DNA of 64,000 nt from Hyphomicrobium nitrativorans NL23. GTDB lineage: Bacteria > Pseudomonadota > Alphaproteobacteria > Rhizobiales > Hyphomicrobiaceae. The stretch is from the NCBI RefSeq assembly GCF_000503895.1, contig NC_022997.1, forward strand, positions 1,818,501-1,882,500, written 5' to 3'. Numbering within the stretch: the first letter of the stretch is position 1; every line of letters begins with the position of its first letter. The notes beneath the pieces are model-generated. The model was not told the DNA's origin. It was given only the letters and a program-made list of their open reading frames with translations, and did not search any database. Position numbers and translations under genes: made by a program. Positions 36,461-45,225 of the stretch are shown one piece after another.

Positions 36461-37492
36461 ATGAGGCACGGCCGGCCGGAACCCGTCGCGCACGGCGGGG
36501 ATTTGGACCGGGCGCGTGCGCGGTTTCCCAACGCGCGGCTGCCCTGGATCGATCTTTCGACGGGCATTAACCCCGTGCCTTATCCGTTGCCGGAGCTTGC
36601 GCCGGAGCTTTGGACACGCCTGCCGATGCGTTCGGACGAGCGGCGGCTGAAGGAGGCTGCGGCGCGCCGCTATGGTGCCGCATCGCCGGACGCTGTCGTA
36701 TGCGCGCCGGGGACGCAGGCGCTCATTCAAGTGCTTCCTCGTCTCGTGGCGTCTTCCCGTGTCGCCGTGCTGGGGCCGACCTATGGCGAGCACGCCGCGG
36801 CCTGGCGGCAGGCGGGGCATGACGTCATGGACGTGGCAGATGCCGATGCGGCGCGCGGGGCCCACGTCGTGGTCGTCGTCAATCCGAACAATCCCACCGG
36901 GCGCATCGTGCCGCCGGATACGCTGCGCGAGGTCGCGGTGCGCCTCGACGCAGCCGGCGGATTGCTCGTCGTGGACGAAGCGTTCGCGGACGTCGCGCCT
37001 CAGAGCGCGAGTGTCGTGCCGGATCTGCCGCCATCGACGGTCGTGCTGCGCTCGCTCGGCAAGATGTACGGGCTCGCGGGCGTGCGTCTCGGCTTTGCGA
37101 TTGCGCAGGGTGACATGGCCCAGCGTATCCGTGAGGCGATGGGGCCGTGGGCTGTTTCCGGACCGGCTCTTGCTATCGGCGCGGCCGCGCTTGCGGACGA
37201 TGCCTGGCTCAATGCGTCGCGTGCAGCGCTCGATCTCGCGGCGAAGCGGCTCGATGGTTCACTCGAAGCCAACGGCTTGACCGTTCTTGGGGGAACGTCG
37301 CTGTTTCGGCTCGCCTCGCATCCCGAGGCTGCGCGCGTCGCGGAGGCGCTGGGTCGCGCGGGACTTCTGGTGCGGGAGTTTTCGTATGCGCCGACGTGGC
37401 TGCGCTTCGGATTGCCGGGGTCCGAGGCTGAGTGGAAGCGCCTCGAACGGGCGCTGGAGGCTGCGTGTTACGCAGAGCGCACGCCGTTCTAA
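36461..37492 (+). CDS. cobD: Threonine-phosphate decarboxylase (CobD/CobC type)
   Basis: The 343-residue PLP enzyme makes (R)-1-amino-2-propanol phosphate, the linker used by CbiB. It begins with HGGDLDRARARFP, continues with the family motif DLSTGINPVPYP, and has NPNNPTGR and the PLP Lys in SLGKMYGLAGVRLGF (about residue 201). The adjacent CbiB and nucleotide-loop genes separate it from histidinol-phosphate aminotransferase. Its stop overlaps the cobS stop by four bases tail to tail. Confidence 0.93.
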   Translation: MRHGRPEPVAHGGDLDRARARFPNARLPWIDLSTGINPVPYPLPELAPELWTRLPMRSDERRLKEAAARRYGAASPDAVVCAPGTQALIQVLPRLVASSRVAVLGPTYGEHAAAWRQAGHDVMDVADADAARGAHVVVVVNPNNPTGRIVPPDTLREVAVRLDAAGGLLVVDEAFADVAPQSASVVPDLPPSTVVLRSLGKMYGLAGVRLGFAIAQGDMAQRIREAMGPWAVSGPALAIGAAALADDAWLNASRAALDLAAKRLDGSLEANGLTVLGGTSLFRLASHPEAARVAEALGRAGLLVREFSYAPTWLRFGLPGSEAEWKRLERALEAACYAERTPF

Positions 37493-38229
37493 CGCGCGAG
37501 CGCAATGGCGATGACAACAAGCAGCAACAGGAGCGTTTCGGTGATCTCGACACTTGCGCCGAGGCAATCGCCCGTGATGCCGCCAAGACGCGCTTTCCAG
37601 TAGACGGCGACGAGCGGCACGATGAGCAATGCGCCGAGGAGCGCCGGCGCCGCCCACGCGCTCACGGCCGCGAGAACGAGGCCTTCAGCGGCCACGACGG
37701 GCTTGCTGATCTGCCATGAGAAGCGTTCACCCGATCCTTTGGCGAGCGGCGGCACGGCAAGGCTCCAGACTTGCGTGCCCCACCTTGCCCAGGCCGGGAT
37801 CAGCAGCAGCGCGGCGAGCGCCCAGGCGTTCGACGCAGGCACCTCGGCGAGGAGGACGAGCTTCGCGATAAGCTGCAACGCCATCGTGATCACGCCGAAC
37901 GCGCCGACGTGGGGATCGCGCAGGACCTCCAGGAAGCGGTTGGGATCGCGGTGCGCGGCGCCGAGACCGTCGGCGACGTCGCCCAGTCCATCGAGATGGA
38001 GTGCGCCCGTGATGCCGACCCAGATCACGAGCCCTACGAGCGCACCGACCCACGGAGAAACATGGCCGCCTGACCACACGCCGAATGCGACGAACGCGCC
38101 GACGATCAGTCCGATCAAAGGAAACCAGACGGCCGAGCGCGAAAGATCTTTCGGATCGAATTCGGCGAGCGCCGGCGCGGGCAGGCGGGTCAGAAACTGG
38201 AGCGCGTGGACGAAGGTGCGGAAGGTCAT
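37489..38229 (-). CDS. cobS: Adenosylcobinamide-GDP ribazoletransferase (cobalamin synthase)
   Basis: The 246-residue integral membrane enzyme joins adenosylcobinamide-GDP to alpha-ribazole (phosphate), the last step of B12 assembly. The start MTFRTFVHALQFLTRLPAP and the motif TGALHLDGLGDVADGLGA are diagnostic; GDCLGASVEITE near the C-terminus is also conserved. It is the third gene of a cobT-cobC-cobS run on the minus strand, overlapping cobC by 4 bases. Confidence 0.95.
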   Translation of the reverse strand: MTFRTFVHALQFLTRLPAPALAEFDPKDLSRSAVWFPLIGLIVGAFVAFGVWSGGHVSPWVGALVGLVIWVGITGALHLDGLGDVADGLGAAHRDPNRFLEVLRDPHVGAFGVITMALQLIAKLVLLAEVPASNAWALAALLLIPAWARWGTQVWSLAVPPLAKGSGERFSWQISKPVVAAEGLVLAAVSAWAAPALLGALLIVPLVAVYWKARLGGITGDCLGASVEITETLLLLLVVIAIALAR

Positions 38230-38822
38230 GGCTGCGCCACCTCGACGATTTCGCCCCAGATCTTCGCTCCGGCTCCGCGTCCGATTTCAAGCGTGATGCG
38301 CGTTGCGTAGTCGACGCGGAAGGCCCACGTCGAGGCAAAGGGCAAACCGCAGGCGAGCGAAAGAGTGGCGCGGATGGGGCCGCCGTGCGCGACAACGAGC
38401 GTACTCTCTGCTGGGTCGGCGTCGAGCAGCCGGTTCAGTGCGCGCAGCGTGCGGGCTTCGAGCATGCGCCAGCTTTCTCCGCCCGGAGGGGCCGGAGCTT
38501 CGGCGTCACGGTAGAAAGCGTCGAGATGGGCCGCGACGACAGGATCGGCTCGCAATTCCTCAATGGGCTTTCCGTCCCAATCGCCGAAGTCGAGCTCGCG
38601 CCAGTCGCTGTCAATCCTGAGCGGAAGGCCACGATCGCGGGCAAGGCGCTCGGCGAACGCGTGCGAGCGGCGAAGCGGGGTCGCCACGATGGCGGACCAG
38701 ATGCGGCCCTCGGTTTGCCGGATGAGATCCGCGGCCGATGCGTCCGTCGCGGCTGCATCTGTGCGTCCCAGCAGCACGCCCGGCATGTTCGTTCGCCCGT
38801 GGCGGATGAGATCGAGGCGCAT
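38226..38822 (-). CDS. cobC: Histidine phosphatase, probable alpha-ribazole phosphatase CobC
   Basis: The 198-residue protein has the phosphoglycerate-mutase-like catalytic motif IRHGRT (R7-H8-G9) and the second catalytic His in VVAHGGPIRA. In this operon the expected substrate is alpha-ribazole 5'-phosphate or adenosylcobalamin 5'-phosphate. The start at 38822 overlaps the cobT stop as TAATG, indicating coupling; a longer upstream frame would run through cobT. The end overlaps the cobS start (ATGA). Confidence 0.88.
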   Translation of the reverse strand: MRLDLIRHGRTNMPGVLLGRTDAAATDASAADLIRQTEGRIWSAIVATPLRRSHAFAERLARDRGLPLRIDSDWRELDFGDWDGKPIEELRADPVVAAHLDAFYRDAEAPAPPGGESWRMLEARTLRALNRLLDADPAESTLVVAHGGPIRATLSLACGLPFASTWAFRVDYATRITLEIGRGAGAKIWGEIVEVAQP

Positions 38823-39922
38823 TAGAGGGACTCTGAGACATGCGCTTCCGCGAAGGTGGCCATCTCGCCGTGCAACGCACAGGCGAGCCGCACGACGGAG
38901 AGGGCCACGGCTGCACCCGATCCTTCGCCGAGGCGCATTTTGAGATCGAGAAGAGGCTCGGCGTCGAGCGCTTCGAGGATGAGGCGGTGGCCCTGCTCCG
39001 AGGAGCGGTGCGAATAGATGAGCCAGTCGGCGCACGACGGATTGAGGCGTGTCGCTGCGAGCGCCGCTGCCGTGACGATGAAGCCGTCCACGAGAACGGG
39101 AATTCGGGATTGCGCGGCGGCGACGATGGCGCCTGCGAGCGCCGCGATTTCCAGGCCGCCGACTTTCATCAGCACATCCGCCGCCGGAACGTCCGGCGCC
39201 TTGAGCCCATGCAGATCGAGTGCGGCGTCGATGACGCGGGCTTTGTGGCGGATGCCGTCGCTGTCGAGGCCCGTTCCCGCGCCGACGAGATCGTTCGCCG
39301 CTTTTCCGAGCAGGGCCGCGGCGACCGCTGCGGCGGATGTGGTGTTTCCGATCCCCATCTCGCCGAAGATCAGAAGATGGGCGCCACGATCCACGGTGCG
39401 CGCTACGGCGCGGCGGCCGGTATCGAACGCGAATGCGGTCTCGTCCGGTGTCATTGCCGGGGTGGTTGCGAAGTCGCGTGTGCCATGGCAGGGCTTGTCG
39501 GTTACGACGCCTGCGACCTCCGACGTTGCGAGTGTGCCTGCGTCGACAACCTCCAAGCGGGCGTCCAGCTTGCGCGCGAGGACCGAGATCGCCGCGCCGC
39601 CGCTTGCGAAGTTGCGCAGCATCTCGACCGTGACCGCAGAGGGAAAGGCAGAGATACCTTGAGCCGTCACGCCATGGTCGCCTGCAAAAAGGACGATCTG
39701 GACGTTATCGGCGCATGGGCGCTCCGTCTCCTGAAGGGCCGCGAGCTGGATCGCAATCCGTTCGAGCGCACCGAGGGAGCCGGGCGGCTTGGTGAGGGTA
39801 TTCTGACGGGCTTCGGCAGCGTTTCGGTGCGTCTCCGAGGGGCGCGGACAGGCGGTGCCGAGCCATGCGGTATCGGTCATTTCGGATTGCGGCGGTGGAG
39901 GGTGTGTTTCATCGGAAATCAT
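38822..39922 (-). CDS. cobT: Nicotinate-nucleotide--dimethylbenzimidazole phosphoribosyltransferase
   Basis: This 366-residue enzyme activates the lower-ligand base to alpha-ribazole phosphate. Motifs include TKPPGSLGALERIA, VLFAGDHGVTAQGISAFP, GEMGIGNTTSAAA and the catalytic Glu in LGEGSGAA near residue 340. It is the first gene of the cobT-cobC-cobS operon; about 140 bases lie upstream before the hairpin repeat at 40064, without a recognisable cobalamin riboswitch. ATG at 39922 gives about 25 residues before homology begins; a later start is possible. Confidence 0.95.
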   Translation of the reverse strand: MISDETHPPPPQSEMTDTAWLGTACPRPSETHRNAAEARQNTLTKPPGSLGALERIAIQLAALQETERPCADNVQIVLFAGDHGVTAQGISAFPSAVTVEMLRNFASGGAAISVLARKLDARLEVVDAGTLATSEVAGVVTDKPCHGTRDFATTPAMTPDETAFAFDTGRRAVARTVDRGAHLLIFGEMGIGNTTSAAAVAAALLGKAANDLVGAGTGLDSDGIRHKARVIDAALDLHGLKAPDVPAADVLMKVGGLEIAALAGAIVAAAQSRIPVLVDGFIVTAAALAATRLNPSCADWLIYSHRSSEQGHRLILEALDAEPLLDLKMRLGEGSGAAVALSVVRLACALHGEMATFAEAHVSESL

Positions 39923-40063
39923 GGGCGATGTTTAGCCCTTGATCCGCGACGTTGACAATCGTGCTCTGAGTTCAGGGTTGACCTCGGTTAAGGCCTCGCT
40001 CCGGCTGTGCGATCCGTGTGGTCTGCTTTCAGAAGATGAAGCCTGGGAGGGGTTCTCCTTTCT

Positions 40064-40164
40064 AGAGCGTTTTCCGATCCGACGGAATCGGATCGGACGC
40101 TCTATCATCTTTGATGAGACCATGATCGCTTCGGACTGATAGGGTCCGAAGCGATCACGACCTA
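40064..40164. repeat. Dispersed composite double-hairpin repeat, copy 3 (variant first hairpin)
   Basis: The layout is as in copies 1 and 2, but the first hairpin is agagcgttttccgatcc, pairing with ggatcggacgctct. The spacer tatcatctttgatgagac matches copy 1 exactly. The second hairpin pairs cgcttcgga with tccgaagcg. The last bases, cctag, contain the stop codon of the MobA-like gene on the minus strand. Confidence 0.9.
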
Positions 40165-40749
40165 GGGTTTGGGGAGATCGGCTGGCGTGTCGATGTCGGA
40201 GAAAACCGCCTCGTCCGCGACGGGGACAAGAAGCGCTTCCGACCAATGGCGTTTGAGAAGGGCCTTGCCGCCTTCCGGGCCGTCGAGCCTTGCGAGGTCG
40301 TCGAAGTAGCGCCGCGGCCAGAGGACGGGGTTACGCTGGTTGCCGTCTTCGGTCGTCGGTACGACGATGCGGCGGCCCTCGGCGTCCGCGTAACGCCCGG
40401 CGAGCGCTTGGAGCAGCGTAACAGTCAGATACGGCATGTCGCCGGGAACGACGAAGGCGGCGGGCGTATCCGGCCGCAACGCACGGATGCCGCGGGCGAT
40501 GGAGCGGCCCATGCCGGAAGACCAGTCCTCGTTATGGACAAAGCGGAAGGAGAGACCGTCGAGTGCCGCTTCCACGGTCTCTCTATCGTGCCCTGTCACC
40601 ACGACGACATCGCCGACGCTGCTCTCCGCCAGGATGCGAGCGACGCGGCGAACAAGAGGCTCGCCGTCGAGATCGGCGACGAGCTTGTTGTCGTCGCCGA
40701 AGCGGCGGGACGCACCGGCCGCGAGGAGAACTGCGCCGATGCGATCCAT
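40162..40749 (-). CDS. MobA-like NTP transferase (MocA-type molybdenum-cofactor nucleotidyltransferase family)
   Basis: The 195-residue protein has the nucleotide-binding loop LLAAGASRRFGDDNKL (8-23), the metal-binding VVPGDMPYL and the late NPVLWPRRYF, as in MocA and related cytidylyl- or guanylyltransferases. It may make molybdopterin cytosine dinucleotide for xanthine-oxidase-family enzymes, but none is in the window; other NTP transferases of unknown substrate share this pattern. Its stop codon is inside the hairpin repeat. Confidence 0.8.
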   Translation of the reverse strand: MDRIGAVLLAAGASRRFGDDNKLVADLDGEPLVRRVARILAESSVGDVVVVTGHDRETVEAALDGLSFRFVHNEDWSSGMGRSIARGIRALRPDTPAAFVVPGDMPYLTVTLLQALAGRYADAEGRRIVVPTTEDGNQRNPVLWPRRYFDDLARLDGPEGGKALLKRHWSEALLVPVADEAVFSDIDTPADLPKP

Positions 40750-40785
40750 AAGTTTTCTCTCAAATGGCTGCCGCTGAGAAGCGCT

Positions 40786-41313
40786 TCATGCGCCGCGCGC
40801 GTCGCGGCGGGCCTGCGCCGCCTTCGTGCGTTGCGAGACGCTGCCGATCTGATCCGGCGGCACTTTCGTCCGGCGGCGCCGATTGTTGATCGGGTTCATG
40901 CCTTCATCCGGCGTCTTGTCGGATGAGGGATGATGCACGAACTTGTTGGCGCGCTTGAGGGCAAGGGCGCGATGAGCGGCGTCGATATTCGCTTCGCGGG
41001 CTTCCAGCTTGTTGAGACGATCCAGCTCCTTGTTCACGCGCTTGATCGCGGCGGCGAAGATCTGTTTGCGCCGCTGCGGCTGGTCGGCCGTGCCTGGAAA
41101 GCTCCCGCCGCGGGCTTCAGCCTTGCCGCGCTTTTCGCGGCGCTTCTGACGGGCAAGGGTGCGCTCCTTGTCGCGCAGATCGCGCAAGCGCACGCGCGCT
41201 GCGTGCAGGCCCTTGCCGTCGAGACCGTAAATGTCCGGGTGGTGCGTGGCCAGCACCGCCTGATATTCCTCGTGGTTCAGAACGCTCCGTTCGGATTTCA
41301 GGGATGTGGACAT
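40786..41313 (-). CDS. Conserved hypothetical protein, highly charged
   Basis: The 175-residue soluble protein is rich in Arg, Lys and Glu, with long helical stretches (RVRLRDLRDKERTLARQKRR, AAIKRVNKELDRLNKLEARE) and a basic end. It may bind nucleic acid, but no domain is recognised. ATG at 41313 was chosen because ggagga lies four bases upstream; an ATG at 41325 is four codons earlier. It follows in the same direction as the MobA-like gene. Confidence 0.7.
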   Translation of the reverse strand: MSTSLKSERSVLNHEEYQAVLATHHPDIYGLDGKGLHAARVRLRDLRDKERTLARQKRREKRGKAEARGGSFPGTADQPQRRKQIFAAAIKRVNKELDRLNKLEAREANIDAAHRALALKRANKFVHHPSSDKTPDEGMNPINNRRRRTKVPPDQIGSVSQRTKAAQARRDARGA

Positions 41314-41463
41314 CGGTTCCTCCATTCGGCTTTTTTCACGACGACGCTATCGCCCTCGTCTCCGAGGCGCAAACGCCCTGACTTTACATGTGTGTAAGGT
41401 CCGTGACGGAGTCGTTAACGGAGAGGCGTGCGGTCCTGTTCCGTGCGATGGGCGTGGAAGCCT

Positions 41464-42279
41464 TCAGCGCTGTACGAAGGCTTTCTCGATGACGAAGTCG
41501 GCGGGGCTGCCGCTGCTGCCTTCCTCGAACCCGCGTGCGCCGAGGAGCGCCGAGACGTCGGTGATGAGGCCGGGGTTGCCGCAGATCATCACGCGGTCCG
41601 TTTCGAGGTCGAGCGGGGCAAGGCCGAGATCGGCGAAGAGCTTTCCGCTCGCCACGAGATCGGACACGCGGCCCGTGTTGCGGAACGCCTCGCGGGTGAC
41701 GGTCGGATAATAGTGGAGCTTGCCTGTTGCGAGTTCGCCCAGAAGCTCATGGTTTTCGATCGCGCCGACAACGCTGTTCGCGAAGGCAAGTTCGTCGACG
41801 GTACGGCAGCCGACAGCCATTACGATGGTGTCATAGCGCTCATAGGTTTCGGGGTCGCGGAGCAGGCTTGAGAACGGGGCGAAGCCGGTGCCGGTCGCGA
41901 GAAGCAGGAGGCGGCGCCCCGGCCGGAGGTAGCCGTTGACGAGCGTGCCGGTGGGCTTGGGGCCGATCAGGATCTCGTCGCCCGGCCGAATGTGCTGGAG
42001 GCGCGAGGTCAGCGGACCGTCGGCGACCTTGATCGAGAAGAATTCGAGATTGTCGTCGTAGATGGCGCTCGCCATGCTGTAGGCGCGCAGGAGCGGGCGG
42101 CCGTCGACCTCCAGGCCGATCATGGTGAACTGGCCGCTTTCGAAACGGAAGGCCGGCGAGCGGGTGGTTTTGAAGCTGAAAAGCGTGCCGGTGTAATGCG
42201 TGACATCGAGGATGGTCTCGACGAGCAGATTGCCGATCTTCTTGCGCGGAGCTGCGCTGGGCTGATCGAGAACGGACAT
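41464..42279 (-). CDS. fpr: Ferredoxin--NADP(+) reductase
   Basis: This 271-residue flavoenzyme moves electrons between NADPH and ferredoxin or flavodoxin. The FAD-binding motif RAYSMAS (about 80-86), the NADP-binding LLLATGTGFAPFSSLLRD and the late MICGNPGLI are present. The C-terminus FVIEKAFVQR resembles the bacterial (subclass I) FPR enzymes linked to oxidative stress. An FNR/FixK-type palindrome lies 93 bases upstream of the start. Confidence 0.95.
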   Translation of the reverse strand: MSVLDQPSAAPRKKIGNLLVETILDVTHYTGTLFSFKTTRSPAFRFESGQFTMIGLEVDGRPLLRAYSMASAIYDDNLEFFSIKVADGPLTSRLQHIRPGDEILIGPKPTGTLVNGYLRPGRRLLLLATGTGFAPFSSLLRDPETYERYDTIVMAVGCRTVDELAFANSVVGAIENHELLGELATGKLHYYPTVTREAFRNTGRVSDLVASGKLFADLGLAPLDLETDRVMICGNPGLITDVSALLGARGFEEGSSGSPADFVIEKAFVQR

Positions 42280-42371
42280 GCTGGCTCCCCTGCGTTAACT
42301 GGGCTCTGGCGGGCTTTCATGCATGGATTGGCACCGGGGGCAAGGACATACCCGGGCCTGGCGTCTCTCGC

Positions 42372-42385
42372 TTGACGGGGATCAA
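42372..42385. promoter_or_regulatory. FNR/FixK-type binding site upstream of fpr
   Basis: ttgacggggatcaa matches the FNR/FixK consensus TTGAT-N4-ATCAA with one changed base. It lies between fpr and the Crp/Fnr gene, about 93 bases before the fpr start, a plausible upstream activator position. An almost identical site is at 48179. Confidence 0.6.
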
Positions 42386-42405
42386 AGGATTTGGGGACGG
42401 CCGCG

Positions 42406-42433
42406 AAAATCGCGCGGGCGAAATGCCCGCGCG
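42406..42433 (-). terminator. Probable terminator of the Crp/Fnr gene
   Basis: A perfect 9-bp stem, cgcgcgggc (42411-42419) with gcccgcgcg (42425-42433), is followed on the minus strand by atttt. It lies 31 bases after the Crp/Fnr stop. The T-run is short, so efficiency is uncertain. Confidence 0.55.
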
Positions 42434-42464
42434 GCCAGCTTATCGATTTCGAGCGAGCCGGATC

Positions 42465-43142
42465 TCAGGCTGCGTCGGCTAAGCGGTGCAAGATCGGCAT
42501 GTCGACGATTTCGAGGCCGCGGGGCGTGTCCCGTACGGCGCCCTGAATTTTCAGGTTCAAAAGCGCGGCGCTCAGGTTCTCGATGCTCATATCGAGCCGC
42601 TCGGCGACGAAGCCGGCAGTGAGGTCGTCGGAAATCAAAGTGCCGTTTCGCCCTTCGCTCACATTGAGCCCCGAAAGCGCGAGCAGGAGATTTGCAACGC
42701 GTGCGGTTGGCGTAATGGAAGCTTGGCGAACGGTCTGCTCGCGCAGATAATCGAATTCCCGTTCCACTGCGGCGGTCATCCGAAACGAAAGCCGGTCGTC
42801 GTGATCGAGCGCATCCTTCAACTCGTCTTCGGATACCACGCTCACAACGGTGTCGACCATGGCCTGGCCCGTCGTTGAATGAATGTCGAGATGGCCGAGG
42901 CCGATAATGTCGCCGGGGAACGCGAATTCGATCACTTCGTGGCGGCCGTCCGCCCAAAGGACGTAATGGCAGATGGCGCCGCGCTCGACGCGGTAAAGCG
43001 TCCGTTCGTCGCCCGCCTGGAAGAGGATTGCACCCGTCGCGACGCTTTGGAGGACGTTGCCGGAATGAAGCGCGCCGGGGTTGAGCTTCTCAAACCCGCC
43101 CCGCACATCCATGAACTCTTCCGACCGGCACATGGTCGCCAT
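42465..43142 (-). CDS. Crp/Fnr-family transcriptional regulator
   Basis: The 225-residue protein has a cyclic-nucleotide-like sensor domain (about 30-140, GAILFQAGDERTLYRVERGAI and EFAFPGDIIGLG) and a winged helix at the C-terminus with recognition helix SDDLTAGFVAERLDMSIENL. It lacks the N-terminal cysteine cluster of oxygen-sensing FNR, so it is nearer FixK or other non-Fe-S members. An FNR/FixK-type box lies downstream of it and ahead of fpr, making fpr a likely target. Start: ATG 43142; MDVRGGF at 43112 is an alternative. Confidence 0.88.
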   Translation of the reverse strand: MATMCRSEEFMDVRGGFEKLNPGALHSGNVLQSVATGAILFQAGDERTLYRVERGAICHYVLWADGRHEVIEFAFPGDIIGLGHLDIHSTTGQAMVDTVVSVVSEDELKDALDHDDRLSFRMTAAVEREFDYLREQTVRQASITPTARVANLLLALSGLNVSEGRNGTLISDDLTAGFVAERLDMSIENLSAALLNLKIQGAVRDTPRGLEIVDMPILHRLADAA

Positions 43143-43494
43143 CGCACGCTACTCCTTACTCTACCGGCATGTATAAACCGGCCCTGCCTTAATCAAGTCA
43201 TATTTGGCTTCACCGGACGCAGGTAAGCCTATCGATTGAAACGTAAAACTTCGTTCACGTCCGTCTGTTCCCGTCGTAACAACTCATTTACGTTTGCTGC
43301 GACGTTTTCGATCAGTCCGGCGCGAGGCGGCAATCGGGCTTCTTTTTTCCTTTGTGAAATGAGCCTTTGGAGGGCGGCCTGCGCAGCGCCGGGCGCTCTC
43401 CGTGCCGGGTTTATGACAGGCTAATCGTTTGATTTGTCTTTCCAGACGGCCTCCCGTAAGACCGCTTCTAACAAAGTGACGGGCGGGGGACGGG
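43143..43494. other. Gene-free stretch between the Crp/Fnr and pit genes
   Basis: The 352-base divergent intergenic region should contain both promoters. It holds a 9-bp inverted repeat, aaacgtaaa (43239-43247) and tttacgttt (43287-43295), 39 bases apart, of unknown meaning. Short frames here lack good starts. No Pho-box was recognised before the phosphate transporter. Confidence 0.5.
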
Positions 43495-45021
43495 ATGGCG
43501 GAGCAGGGCCGTGCGCGGGGAGCCATCCGGCCGCGCCGCGTAAGGAAGCTGACGCTCGATAAAGATCTCGGAAAGATCGAGCAGGTCGGGCAGGTCACCC
43601 GCTCGCTGACGCTGCGCTTCCTGGGGCCGGGGATCGCGCTCATTTTTCTGGTCTTCGCGGGGAGTTTTGCGACGTACCATATCGGCTCGGCGCCCAGCGG
43701 GCTGCTGATCGTCGCCGCGGCCGTCATTGCGGCCTATCTGGCGCTCACCATCGGCGCGAACGACGTGGCCAACAATGTCGGGCCTGCGGTCGGCGCGCGT
43801 GCGCTCACCATGACGGGTGCGCTGCTCATCGCGGCCGTGTTCGAAAGTGCCGGGGCCCTGATCGCCGGTGGCGAGGTGGTCGAGACCATTTCGAAGGGGC
43901 TCGTCGATCCCGCGTCGGTGCCCGATAGCGGCGTGTTCATCTGGATCATGATGTCGGCGCTGTTGGCGGCGGCGGTTTGGGTGCATTTGGCGACGGTGCT
44001 CAACGCCCCGGTTTCCACCACCCACGCCATCGTCGGAGGGGTGCTGGGTTCGGCTTTGGCGGCGATGGGGATGGAGCCGATCAACTGGCCGGTGCTAGGG
44101 GCCATCGCGGCAAGCTGGGTGATCTCCCCCGTGCTAGGCGGTGTGATCGCGGCTCTGCTGCTCGCCTTCATCAAAGTCATGATCATCTACCGGGAGGATA
44201 AGATCGCTGCGGCCCGGCGCTGGGTGCCCGTTCTCACGGCCGTCATGGCAGGGGTGTTCGGCGGATACCTGGTGGTGAAGGGCTTCGGGCGCATCTGGAA
44301 GCCAAGCCCCGCCGCAGTTGCGGCGCTCTCTGTTGCGGTGTTCGCAGTGGTCTATGCAGTCGTAAAGCCGCTGATCCGCCGCCAGTCGGAGGGCATGGAA
44401 AACCGAAACCAGTCGCTACGGCGGCTGTTTCATCTGCCACTCATCTGCTCGGCGGCGCTGCTTTCCTTCGGTCATGGCGCCAACGACGTCGCCAATGCGG
44501 TGGGGCCACTGGCCGCGATCCTTCATGCTGCCGACCAGGGCCCGATCGGTTCGGATGTGGCGATCCCCCTCTGGGCCATGATGATCGGTGCCGTCGGGAT
44601 CAGCCTTGGCCTTTTGCTGTTCGGCCCGCGCCTGATCCGTCTCGTCGGTGAACAGATTACCAAGATGAACCCTATGCGGGCATTCTGCGTGGCGCTTTCA
44701 GCGGCGATCACGGTGATCGTGGCGTCCTGGTTCGGTATGCCCGTGAGTTCCACCCATATAGCCGTGGGCGCGATCTTCGGGGTCGGCTTCTTCCGCGAAT
44801 ACTGGACCGTGCACAGCCGGCGCCGCCGCCACTTCGTTCGAGCGCACGGGGTCCCCCATGACCCTAACAAGCTCGCTCCGGTGGATCAGGAGGAGTTTCG
44901 GCGTCGAAAGCTTGTCCGCCGATCCCATCTCATGGCGATCGCCGCAGCCTGGGTCATCACGGTTCCCGCGGCTGCAACGCTCTCTGCACTGACGTTTTTG
45001 GCGATCCAGTTCGCGCGCTGA
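43495..45021 (+). CDS. Inorganic phosphate transporter, Pit family
   Basis: The 508-residue PHO4-type permease has about ten to twelve TM helices and two duplicated signature repeats, TIGANDVANNVGPAVGARA (about 82-100) and GHGANDVANAVGPLAAI (about 323-339). Pit proteins take up metal-phosphate by proton symport, constitutively and with low affinity. A cytoplasmic N-terminal extension of about 45 residues precedes the first TM, as in the larger alphaproteobacterial members. No pit accessory (DUF47) gene is adjacent. Confidence 0.93.
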   Translation: MAEQGRARGAIRPRRVRKLTLDKDLGKIEQVGQVTRSLTLRFLGPGIALIFLVFAGSFATYHIGSAPSGLLIVAAAVIAAYLALTIGANDVANNVGPAVGARALTMTGALLIAAVFESAGALIAGGEVVETISKGLVDPASVPDSGVFIWIMMSALLAAAVWVHLATVLNAPVSTTHAIVGGVLGSALAAMGMEPINWPVLGAIAASWVISPVLGGVIAALLLAFIKVMIIYREDKIAAARRWVPVLTAVMAGVFGGYLVVKGFGRIWKPSPAAVAALSVAVFAVVYAVVKPLIRRQSEGMENRNQSLRRLFHLPLICSAALLSFGHGANDVANAVGPLAAILHAADQGPIGSDVAIPLWAMMIGAVGISLGLLLFGPRLIRLVGEQITKMNPMRAFCVALSAAITVIVASWFGMPVSSTHIAVGAIFGVGFFREYWTVHSRRRRHFVRAHGVPHDPNKLAPVDQEEFRRRKLVRRSHLMAIAAAWVITVPAAATLSALTFLAIQFAR

Positions 45022-45225
45022 TTCATCCCGGCGGTTTCAAGTTCCCTCTGCAATTCGCGCAGATTTTCGCCGTTGAACGGCTTTGCGTCTCCCGTCAACG
45101 CATTTTTGCGCGACTAAAGCGCCCGAAATGTCGGCTGAGTGCATATTTTTTAAGTATCCGACCGTACGTTTTTGTGGGTTAGGGAAGAAATTCGTCAGAA
45201 TCATACTCGGCATCGTTTCTGAACT

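Noticed and set aside
34850-40063. Cobalamin riboswitch upstream of cob genes
   Set aside because: I looked in the gaps before cobU, cobD and cobT for a B12-box and the surrounding stems and saw none; the gaps are also mostly too short.
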